From Opisthocomus hoazin (lineage: Eukaryota; Chordata; Aves; Opisthocomiformes; Opisthocomidae), in NCBI RefSeq assembly GCF_030867145.1, contig NC_134454.1, positions 71,530,308-71,594,307 on the forward strand: a DNA stretch of 64,000 nucleotides, written 5' to 3'. This document shows, one piece after another, positions 51,201-63,200 of the stretch. Below the pieces are notes generated by a model. That model worked only from the letters and a program-made list of their open reading frames with translations. It searched no databases and was not told the DNA's origin. Made by a program: the position numbers and the translations under genes. Positions within the stretch are counted from its first letter, which is position 1, and the number at the start of each line of letters is the position of its first letter.

Positions 51201-54200
51201 GTACTCTCACTGTAGAAGTTAGTGTGCAGAGCGGAACTCTATCATACTTTTTGTAGGAAAATCCGCAATACTTAAGTGTTTATTTACTAATTTGCAGAAG
51301 ATTTACCATGTCATCATCCTACATCAAAGACAAACTCTTAGACCATAGACAGTTAACATCCCCTTGAAAAGTATTCCTTAAAATGTACTCTTTTGTTACA
51401 AGCATCCCTAGTAGACATTTACTATTCATCAATTTTGCTACAAAACCCCCTCAGACACCACCCATACATTCTCAGCTTGTGCTTTTCTTCCCGCTTTGCA
51501 GCAGGCACATTTTTGGTCAAAAGCTTCACTTGCAGGCTGAAATACTAAGCAAATGGGATTTTAAAGCAAAAAAAAAAAAAATCCTAGCTCCAGTGTGGTC
51601 TTTTGGCACGAGTGGAATGAGCAATTCTGCTACATAACAGGATGGGGAGGTAGAGGGGCACCCTCAGCGCTGTGTGGAGTACTTCTGCCAGTTCATTGTT
51701 CAGGAAAATGCTGCTCTTGGGCAGTGATGCATGCTCCTATCCCTCTTCTCCTGTCAGTGTAGGGATTGCTCTGGATTTCACCCCTAGGATTATCACGCAC
51801 CTCTCCCATAGTGGCCTGACCACATAAGCCAAGCGCTGAAGTCTGGATTTCATCCTTCATGAATTGTTTGGGAGCAACAGTTGAGATTATAGATTTACTG
51901 CAATCCCCAAAATAGTATGTATAATTCCTTTCTTTTCCCTTTTCTAAGACAAAATTAATTAGAAGAAGAGCTTCTGGTATAGCAATCATTTCACTCTGAT
52001 TGTCTAGCTGGAACATATTGTGTTGGCAGTAACGCTATTTCTATATCCAAAGGCTGTGCTTTAAGGCCGCATCATAGATGCTGCATGCTTGATTTATCAA
52101 ATACAAATTCCCTGTGGCACAGCAACTGCATTCAGGCATGCTGTTGGGAGTCAAGCAGAAGATGTGGGTGCCAAGGCCTAAAGTGAGGAAAAGATGACTG
52201 AAATACTGAGGTGAGGTAAAACTCGACAGATTGCCAACTTTTATGCTGAGTTGGCAGTGTCTCTCCTTGACCTAAATAAACTGATATGCCGAAGGGAATA
52301 ATTCTGGTATCCAAGAAAATAAATTGGGAGAGAGGTTTGCACACACATTCTTTCCTGGGACAGGCTCTACTAGAAAGAAAAAAAAAAAATTTCTCCGAGA
52401 ACCTCAAAAATCAGTGGTAATAACAGAAACAGTGAGGTTGGGTATCACATACCGGTAAAGACGATGAAGCAAAAAACAAGTTGTCTGAAAATGTAGCCTG
52501 GATTCTGGTGTTATATGCATTTTCTTTTTTATTTCTCAATTTCACATTGAACGTTAGTCTTCTGTTTTTGCTGCTGACAACAAACTGCTGTTTGCTGTTG
52601 GAAAATAAAGTCCATTGTTGTAAACAGAGGTACCAGAACAGCTGTGGATCATGAAAATGTGTTGCCTGTAGCCAACAACAAATAACAATCACAGCAAGAC
52701 ATTTCCTACATTTTACGCACTTAAATCCTCTGCTTCCTAAACCCTTTGACATAAGAAAATCTGTGATAGTGTTTCTTAAAACTGAATGGAGTTAGTGTCT
52801 TCTCAAAGTGCAGACCTTGATTATGTATGGTAAAAGTCACTTTGCTGAATTTTCAAGGGCTCTACCCTGGCACGAATGCGGGCAGAGCGCGGGCGGCAGA
52901 CCCGACTGGCAGTTCCAGGAGGAGGCAGCCCGCTCTCTCTGTGTACTGTACATGTATGCATATATCTGCACATGGACTTGCAATATATGCTGCCCAAATA
53001 TCTGGCCTCAGCTCCCCCATGGCACAGGCTGCTGCAGGATCCTCACTGCTCCCCATGGAGGGACCCAGACTGCTGCTGCAGCTGCTGCTGCTCTCCCAGT
53101 GTGCTCCCTCTCCCGACAGCAGCCAGCCAGTCACGATTCTCCTGCATGCTCACTGTGTGTTCAGCCCTAAGGTACCAGAACCTGGGTTCGTCTAAGCTAA
53201 CAAGAGTCTGAATTCTACATCTGTGTTCTTATCATACCTCTTTTTCCTTGATTAGTTATTGAGACAGAAATGCTATTGCTTTTTTTATCCCTGCTATGTC
53301 TAAGTAGATGCTGAACTATAAAGGCATTCTCATGTCGAAATTCATCCAAAGCCTACAGTCAAACCTGCTCATGAAAATTTAACTCCCACCCTCAACACTT
53401 CTGTTGATTCAGCTCTTACCCATCATATGCCTTCCGCTGAACATTCAGAACAACATCACAGATACAAAGTTCATCTTCACCACAGTCTTTAATAAAAGGA
53501 ATCTACAAAACCAAAAAACATTTCATGAATGACAAGGCTCAACTTCAAAATTATCTACAGACAGCAGAGTGCAAACATCTCTAAGGTGAAGCACATTCTT
53601 GATTTGCAAGTAAGAAAATCATTCTGAAGGACATTAAAAACTCTGATACATGAACAAGTTAACACTGGATAACATATTGCTACATGTCAACTGATAGGTA
53701 GGAATGGTGCACGCTACTGTCAACCCACAACAAATGTGATGTAATCAAAGGAGTTCCATCACTCTTTTACGTACTCTTTTACTGAAGGATAAACTAACGT
53801 AAAATAGTTAATCTTTGCCATGAACTAGAAGTTCACAACAGTGACATGGCTCAACCAACATGCTTGTTATGCTGTGGTGCTGGTGCGTGCGTGTGTGTGA
53901 GCAAGCCCATGAAGTACAGAAAAAGGTATAAAAGGAACCAGGGGACACCCCCCAGGTGCCTGCTTTCAGCCCAGTGACTTACCTGTAACACCAGTTTTCA
54001 CTTGCACACACCTCTTTCGTGTTTGTGGGGGCCACACGTTATGAAACTGTGTATAGCCATGCATTTTTCAGTAGTAAGTCTGCATACTTACACTATAGGC
54101 CACAGATGTAGGAGAATATATATCTAGGACAGGGCTGGAGCCAGGATTTGAGAGGCCAATGTCAATGCGCAAACTAAGTGAGTTCACTGCATCGGAAGGT

Positions 54201-57200
54201 TCCTGTAAAAACACATGGTTCAGATGACAGCTGTCAGCACAGCAAACAGGGTGAAAATGGTAATTCCATTGTAAACAGTAAACACAAAACAGTAGTCCAG
54301 GTGGGGTCTTCACCAGAGCAGAGTGATTCTGCCCCTCTACTCCGGTCTGGTGAGAGCCCACCTAGAGTCCTGCATCCAGATCTCCAGCCTCCAGCACAGG
54401 AAAGACATGGACCTGTTGAAGCAGGTCTGGAGAAGGGCCACGAAAATGATCCGAGGGCTGGAGCACCTCACCTGTAAGGAAAAGCTGAGAGAGTTTGGGC
54501 TGTTCAGCCTGGAGTAGAGAAGGCTCTAGGGGACCTTATAGCAGCCTTCCAGTACTTGAAGGGGGCCTACAGGAAAGCTGGAGAGGGACTCTTTACAAGG
54601 GCCTGTAGTGACAGGACAAGGGGTAATGGCTTCAAGCTGAAAGAGGGTAGATTTGCATTAGATATAAGGAAGAAATTATTTTCTGTGATGGTGGTGAGGC
54701 ACTGGCACAGATATCCCGGAGAAGCTGTGGATGCCCCCTCCCTGGAAGTGTCCAAGGCCAGGCTGGATGTGGCTTTGAGCACCCTGATCTAGTGGAGGGT
54801 GTCCCTGCCCCGGCAGTGGGGTTGGAACCAAGTGATCTTTAAGATCTCTTCCAACCCAAACCATTCTATGATTGTATAAATTGACAATGCTTAGTAAAAT
54901 CATACTTGTTTTAAACAAGAAGAAGTAACTGTACAAAGCTTCATTTCTTGACAGACATAATTTTGTGAGATTGCCTGGTGTGGGCTCCTCTGTAGCTTTT
55001 GTTGCCATTTCCATGATAAAACTGATTTTCCTTGGATTCCTGGAGACTCTACTCATCACAGTCACTTCTAGGGCTAAGAAACATGCAGATTCTCTGCAAC
55101 TGCAGGAGCTGGTCCTCAAAAGTCATCACCAGGTGACTTTCATTTTCACCTAGCTGCAGAAGTCAAATTCCTATTCCATTCTTCCTTACCATCACAGAGA
55201 GCAGCTAGGCCTGAGCAACACTAAAACACAATACACCTCATGCCTCCTCTGTTTCTTAGTATTGGATGAATACTCTTCTAGCCCTATGGCTCATGGCTCC
55301 ACAATGGCATTATATGTCATCAAAAAGTCAAAGATATTTGCATTGAAAAGCAAAGCAGGAATCAAAGTCTTCTACCTGACCTAGCATCATGCAGGGGGCT
55401 TAAGGCAACTTACAGGGCTGTGTTTGGTCTTCAGTTCTAGAGAAAGATGGAGACTTGCTTATTTTTATTTTTTTCCTAGGTGTATACCTAGGGTTAGCCT
55501 GCACCAGAAGTCTGCCTGAAATGTTGTTAACTTGAGAGAAAACATTTGCATGTATGTCTCAGTTCTTAGAGAAGAATCTACTCGGAGGGAAATTAAAATC
55601 TATTGAAACTATGGACTATGGGCTCTGTGTTATGTCAGAGCTGAATTACATAATTAAGAACTGCCTCTTCTGTCCTAAAAAGTTCTGCTGAATTTGACAG
55701 TTATTAGTTTCTTTGAAATCAGAATCTTACTAAATATTTTTCAGTTGTGGGGGATTTGAGAAACATAAATCATTGAGTACACCATGCATGAAATTCATGT
55801 TACAGACAAAAAGTTAATCGTCTTCCTCTGATCATTTTTGTTGCATAAGACTGCTTGCAATTGCACTTACCTGTACACTGAAGACGTCATGAACACAATT
55901 CTCCTCATGACGTACCACAAGATCCCTCTGCATGTACCTTTCATTATTTTCTTTGAACAATCCTCTAGAAGTCACTCTAGAGGACTGGAGATCTGCATCC
56001 AATGTTGCATTGTACTTTATAGCTACAAGAAAAGTATGAGTAAACTTTTTGCTCAGTATGACTGCCCATGATCTCATTACTATGCTCAACATTACAGAGT
56101 GACCAGGATTTCCAAACCACACCAAGTATTTTACTTTTATTGTAGCTAAACACAGAGCAGTCTCAAAATGAAAAAAAATTCTCTTGTGTTTTCCAAAGCA
56201 GCCAAACAGGTTTAAATCCTGACGTAAGTTCTCATCCACAGAGAGCACATTAAATGGCAATCAATTCAGTCTCCACTGCAGATGTCTGAGCCTGCCGCTC
56301 AGGCAAGAAGCCAGTCAGCAGGGCCAGGATTACACTAGATAAAGGGGCCTTGCAACCATATCTCTGAACTCTGAGGGGACTGTAAAGAATCTGCATCTTC
56401 TCTGCAATCACATAATAATTTCTGTCTTCTTCGCTTCATATTATAACTAATATGCTGTGGCAGTTCAGCGTTAATTTTATAGCTCACAATCATATGTTCC
56501 TAAAGGCATTACACATAGCACTGAAGGAGTACAATTGGTGTTATCCATGACGCTTAACTAAATAGCTTCATAAGAGGTCAGTGCTGGTCTCAGAGATATT
56601 TGGCTCTCTCCTGTCCTCTGGAAAGAAGAGCTTCTCCCCACTGACATCTGCACTGAGCCTATGGAATTTTATTTTCTTTTTTTTTTCTGAAGAGAGAAGT
56701 CTGCAGTCTGCTGTTGAAAGCAGCAGGTTCAGAAAAAATCAGCTTCTTGCTAATGATGTTATCTTGGTTGAACAGCAAGAATATAGCTCTCATTTATACA
56801 TCTCATTTTGCATCAGTACAGGCTTGGGGTGGATCTGCTGGAGAGCAGCTCTGTGGAGAGGGACCTGGGTGTCCTGGTGGATGACAAGTTGACCATGAGC
56901 CAGCAGTGTGCCCTGGCTGCCAAGAAAGCCAATGGGATCCTGGGGTGCATCAAAAGGAGTGTGGCCAGCAGGTTGAGGGAGGTTCTCCTTCCCCTCTACA
57001 CTGCCCTAGTGAGGCCTCATCTGGAGTACTCTGTCCAGTTCTGGGCTCCCCAGTTCAAGAAAGATGAGGAGCTACTGGAGAGAGTCCAGCGGAGGGCTAC
57101 AAGGATGGTGAGGGGACTGGAACATCTCTCCTATGAGGTGAGGCTGAGGGAGCTGGGCTTGTTCAGCCTGAAGAAGAGAAGGCTGCGAGGGGACCTAATA

Positions 57201-60200
57201 TATACTTACAAATATCTGAAGGGTGGGTGTCAGGAGGATGGGGCCAAGCTCTTTTCAGTAGTGCCCAGCGACAGGACAAGGGGCAATGGGCACAAACTGA
57301 AACATAGGAAGTTCCAGCTGAACATGAGGAAGAATTTCTTCCCTCTGAGGGTGACGGAGCACTGGAACAGGCTGCCCAGGGAGGTTGTGGAGTCTCCTTC
57401 TCTGGAGATATTCAAGACCCGCCTGGACAAGATCCTCTACAGCCTACTGTAGATAACCCTGCTTCGACAGGAGGGTTGGACTAGATGACCCACAGAGGTC
57501 CCTTCCATCCCCTACCATTCTGTGATTCTGTGATTCTGTGATTCTGTGATTCTATACAGTTAATTCCTCACTTTTCAAAGATTATGGAGCCAGTCATGAA
57601 AGTAGGACTTAAAAACACTTCCTCAAGCACTTAAGTTTTATAATGATTTTGCCTTACTTGACTTTCAAACTAATGTATCTTTTGAATTTTCACTACTCAT
57701 TTGAATAATGGACTTTTGAAGAAATTAATGTAAGAGAAGTCACTGAAATACTCTTACCCACTTGATTGTTTCTCTTAGCAGGTCTAAATGTAGCCTGAAA
57801 ACATATTTTGACAGTTATTTCTGTGTTCTTGTTCAGCAGACTGATTTTCTCAGGTTTAAAGGAGGCAATTATGGACACATTTGCAATGCTTCGTGACCTG
57901 AAAAATATTTTTAAAAGGTTCCATGTGGTTTTCAAGAGCCCTGGGTAATGTAGAAGCTGTTGTCTATTACTGTCTGTAAATGTAATGATGATTTTTTTGG
58001 TTCCCAATGTAAACATTTTTAAATGGCGCCAGTAAAATTATTTTTCTTTGCATATAAGTGAATTTGTTGATATAGTAGCTTTCAGTAAACACAATAAATA
58101 ATTTATCATGCCAAATTAATGGATAAACAATGTATTTATACTAATGCTCTAATCCTTCCCTTAAGATAACAGAGAATGAAGCCCTTGTCCTGTTTTCCCA
58201 ACAAGTAACCTTCTTCTGCTCCTTTAGGGAAGTTACTGAGCTCCTCTGAAGAAGAAGGGCGATTCTTCATTTTAATTGATAATCTTATTTTTCAGAAAAA
58301 CAACTTTCACATAATTAATCAAGAGTTTGAAGAACCATTTCAAAGGAACCCTGCATGTAAAAACAAACACTTTAATCAAAAGTGAAACTCATTAATCAGA
58401 CCAACTGCCAGAGTGCAAGAAAAATTAGCATCTTCAGTAATCAAATTTAAATAAATGCTGGTACTCCAAGCAGCATAATTTTCTTTACCAAAATTCCCAC
58501 CAGCAGCAGTTCTAGTGCCGGTCAAAAGTCCAAGTGACCATTCTTTTTTAATAATATTGTTTCATTATGAAGTAAGTAGCAATTCAGTTATGTTTTTCTT
58601 CTTACAGTGGGGAGCCTCAGGCGAGAAGTCAGGTGACAGATACAAAAGCAAGCTACATTTTAATTTAGCTCCTCAGGCAAGTAGTAGAAAATACACAGTA
58701 CTTAGGAAGGCAGAACATGTGGGTTCTGTGAAGCCTTTCTTTGTTTTATTAAAGTACTCGGATTGCCCTGGCAAAGGCCACATGCCAGAAAAGATGGGTT
58801 TCTTGCCAGAAATAGGTGCCAGCTCTCTTTCACTGCTCTCTGTCCTTACCCTGCAGGACAACTCTCTTCTCCCTACTAGCCTACTAGCCAGCAAAGGTCA
58901 CGCAGCTTGTGTGCGATGTGGTTTCAAGGGTCTGAGGCTCAGCTATCAAATTATGCTGTGGCTACTGAAGTACAACCTGCTGTTACAAATACCTTCCAGC
59001 AAGCCCCATTCCCTGCTGCTGCCCTGTCCCTCCGGAGCAGGGGTCTGTGCAGCAGCAGTGGGCAGGGGCATCTCCTCATCCCTGCCCAGGTCCCTCCTGG
59101 CAGCCCCCGCCACCCAGCTTTCCCCCATGGGCTCTGGCTCTGCCCCCCACGCTGTCTGCGCTTTTGATGGTCTGGCGATACACATTTAAAAGAGGTGTAG
59201 TCTAATGCTGCTTTTCAGCTAGCTATGATAGCAGCGATGAGGCAGTAGCGTGTTAACTCCGAACACAGGGAATGAAAGAGCTTTTTCGTTTGTTTGTTTT
59301 GCTGTTTAATTAATTAAATGCTCAACTTGCAACCGAATCATGAAGCGCTTCCTTTCTAAAAGAGTTTACCAACCATAGCAGAACTGCATTTCCATCGGCA
59401 CCAACTGATACATCAGTAATGTCATCGTCGTCTAAGTCTCTATGGCCATCTACTGATCTTCCAAAGAACTGGAGCCGTTGTCCAAAAGCAGAATCCGATC
59501 CTAAAATTTTCTGGAAAAGAGAGTTTGATTACTGAGCTTGCCACAAATGTGCTTCAGTCTCTAGACAGCAGCCTAAGCAATAGATTTTCACCAATACTCC
59601 CTGTATACGCAATGTATTGTTTAAACAAAATGCTTTTGTGGATGTTTTCTCAGATGCTTTTAAATACTTTTTCTTCCTCTGTTGGAGCAGACAAGGGACT
59701 GGATTTTTCTGTCTTAGGAGCAGATCAGCTAACTGACTGCTGTATGCCAGTTAGTACTTACTTGAAACTTTTTCCATCTCACATGAAGCAACTCAAAGAA
59801 TAGGAAGCTTAACAGGACTTCTAACAAATACTTTCTGCAACCAGAAAGTCTGCATGGAAAGTGACGTTAAAATTACCACTACAAGAGCATATAGCATATG
59901 CAAAGACCCTTGAAGTCTTTTCCTTTACTACTACATCTTTATAATTTACATAGCTGGGATTTATCTAATCTTCGTTGCGGTACACCAATGCTAAAAAACT
60001 GAACAATGAATGTCAAAAAATGTATAGGAAATAAGCTGACATCATACACAGGCACCAAAAATTGTAAGAGGCTCAGACGGAGCATCTTGCAGGTCCTCTT
60101 CCTCTACATGCTTCAGTTATAAGCACCACATCTTCAACCAGGGCATGCTGACCACTGAAGTAAGGAGAGGCACAAAACTTGAAACAAGCCATGAGAATAA

Positions 60201-63200
60201 CAGTACTCCTTCAAGAGGATGAAACAGTAGCCAATCAAAAGACAGAAAATCTTTCTGTTTTCCTCTAGGAGATCTAAAGGCAGAGTACAGCATTACGCAA
60301 GAAATTTGTTTACCTGAGAATATTTGGCACGTACAGTCTTTTGAAATCCATTGTAAATGTAAATTGCTCCAGAGTTTTGATTTTCCAGTGGTGCACCTAT
60401 TACAACATCGTTAAAGCCATCCAAATCAATATCTGCAAGCACTGCGATCGCTGATCCAAAGCGTGCATTTTCTGACCCCTGTGGACCTTCCAAGAGTTTT
60501 TGTTGATCCAAAATACCCTTTAAAAAAGGAAAAAGAAGAAAAAGCAAAAACACAGCTATCATTGCACCAGATTAGACACAGAAGCAGTATCTATGTGCAT
60601 TATTTTTTGTTTCTGTTTTCCAGTACATTCCCCTTGGACTGCTCAACCCCAAATTCCTTCCCCATTGTATTGCCCATCCAGTTTGCATTATGTCTCAGAG
60701 TCTTGGCAAGCATTACGCAGCAAAATCAAACCATGCTATGCAAAGCACTAACAGCAAATATAACCATATGTATGAAGCTTAAATGCTCTCACTGTCCTCA
60801 TCTGACTGTTCTGAAAGTTTCACAATACATTGAAAAATACAGTTTCCAGTTTTGGATTACCAGTTTTTATGCAGAGGGAATGGAAATTATGTAACTGGAC
60901 ATAATTCTTTGAAACAGAAATGGAATTTCCTTACTAAACTAATGCAAAAAACATGTGTCCAAATGCTAAACTCCTGACCTCTCCAGTGCCAATGAAGAAA
61001 GAAAGATTGGAGATCTTGATAGTTAAATAATCACATTTACACTAGCTTAAATTCAACTCTCTGGCAAATATCATTCTCATCTTTAATCTCAGTTATCACA
61101 CTGTGCTTAAAATTTTAGAAATACCAGCCAAGTTATTTATTAAAAATGACCAGAAAAGTATTATTTGCGCAACATGGACAAGTTGCACAAATCCAGTTTT
61201 TTTAAAAAAGAAAAAAAAAATTCTTTCATTATTCTTAACTTTTAAATAATTTTAAACCTAACATTTGACAAAGACTAGAAGTTGTAAGGATTGTCTTTCA
61301 ATTTTTTCAGCTTTCAAAACACACATAAAAAAAATCCCTTCATTTTTCTTTTCTTCTGTATTTTGCGCCTAATTCCACAGTCCCAAAGACCAATGTCAGC
61401 TGCCAGTAGTACCACTTCCAGCACCTACATCTACCCTGCAACTGCCTTAGGATACAGTTTCCTGTTGCTCTAGGATGATCTGACTGCCGCTGAAGAGGAT
61501 GATCCTTCCTCTCTATTTATCTGATGATTGCAATTTACCTAGTAGAAAGGCCATGTTCTGTTTTCTCTGATGGATAGCAGGTATTAATTTACACTGCATA
61601 TCCAGACATCCAGTCATTAACTGAGACACTGTTCAAAAGTGCCAGAGGCTTCAGGACTGTTAATACAGATATTCTGAAAACACCTGCTACAGGTCTGAAT
61701 AAAAAACAGTCAGTCAAGCATCAGACAAATAACATAGCTTCACTGAACAAAGGAGACAACATGAGTAATAGCAAGCATCCAGTGTGAAAGCCTACAAAAC
61801 AATGCAGAACACTGGCAGAAGAGCTTTTATTAGAACTTCTCTGGGAATACTGTTAGGTGTTGAAACAGATTTGCCAACATCAAATGGCAAATAATTAATT
61901 AGCAAAAGCCTCGAGCTAAGTTTTTCAGAGAAAAGGTCAATCTAGTGTTATGATTGTGGACAGTGCCTAGCACAGTGCCTAAAACCCGGACCAGGGAGCC
62001 CCCAGAGCAGCAAGCCCCTGGTCACTAATAGTGCTTAGCTATTAACTTGCTTATTGACTCCACTTTGGTCTCTTCCAGATGGCTTACTCCCAGATTACAT
62101 GCACGAGCAGCTCTGGGGAAAGTTTGCACCTGCTCCTGACGAGCAGTATGGGTGAGATCGCACGGGGAAGGGCTCCATCCACAGTCATCTAACCAGGCAG
62201 GCTTGGCGCTATTTATCCCTGCCCTTATGCCCCACCCTGGGAGAAGCACATGCTCCGTTTCTTGTTACAAAAACATCACTCGCACTATTTCCAAAGCTTT
62301 GCAAAAGGTACACTGAATAGTGACTTAGAGACCCTGAAGAGATCCAGGGCCAAAGGCTTTTTAGCATGCATGTGGCCAGTCTGCTTCGAACAAAGCTAGC
62401 CCAAGCAACGCCGGCCTGAGTGAGCCAGCTGCACCAGTTGGCTGTGGGGCCAGGGATCGGTCTTCTGATCACTCTGATTTAACAGAAAAGACACTGCCAC
62501 TAAGTACTAATGCAGTTTGGACTGCTTTTTCCTTGGTAAAACTGTAGTCCAGGGAACAACAGTAAATCCCTCTAGCTGCAAACAAAAATGTCAGCACTTC
62601 ACAGGGATGGAGAGGCAGGAAGCTGAATCCAGCTTTGCTACAGTGCCATGCTTACCTTTGTGATGGAAAACATATATACTCTCCCTTCCTCTTTCTTCAG
62701 GTCATTCATAAACATCGGTGCACCCACAAGCAGCACATCTGTCACAGAATCCCTGTTAACATCCACTGAACACACCACACTGCCAAAGTAGGAGCCAATC
62801 TGAAATCAGCAGTAAGAGTCATGTTTATATGTGGATTTTGTAAAGCATAATGTTTTAGCACCTACCTCAGAAAAGTTAAACCCAGAAATATTCCAATGCT
62901 AATGAATGAAACTGCCCATTGGAATAGAATTACTGTATAACAGACTCTAGTGCTTGAACAATCATACGCTTACCATGTGCCACCTTTTCTGCCCAGTAGC
63001 TGCTGCTATGGCTTTACCACTCAGCAATAAGAATGCAAACAGGGAATAAGCTATAGGAGGTATATTTTTTATACTAAACTGTGCACATGAAACTACCCCA
63101 AGTGTGATTTCTCACTCTCAGATTTGTCTCACAAACAAAGCCAAACTGATCTAAACTCACTACTCTTTTCCAATTGGAGAAAAAGAGAATGAGCTTCCAA

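Noticed and set aside
59370..59374. Alternative ITGA2 exon 15 donor GTTG/GTAAAC
   Set aside because: It has a better consensus, but using it would put exon 16 out of frame; the GTTGGT donor gives the expected W-S-R-S-I junction.
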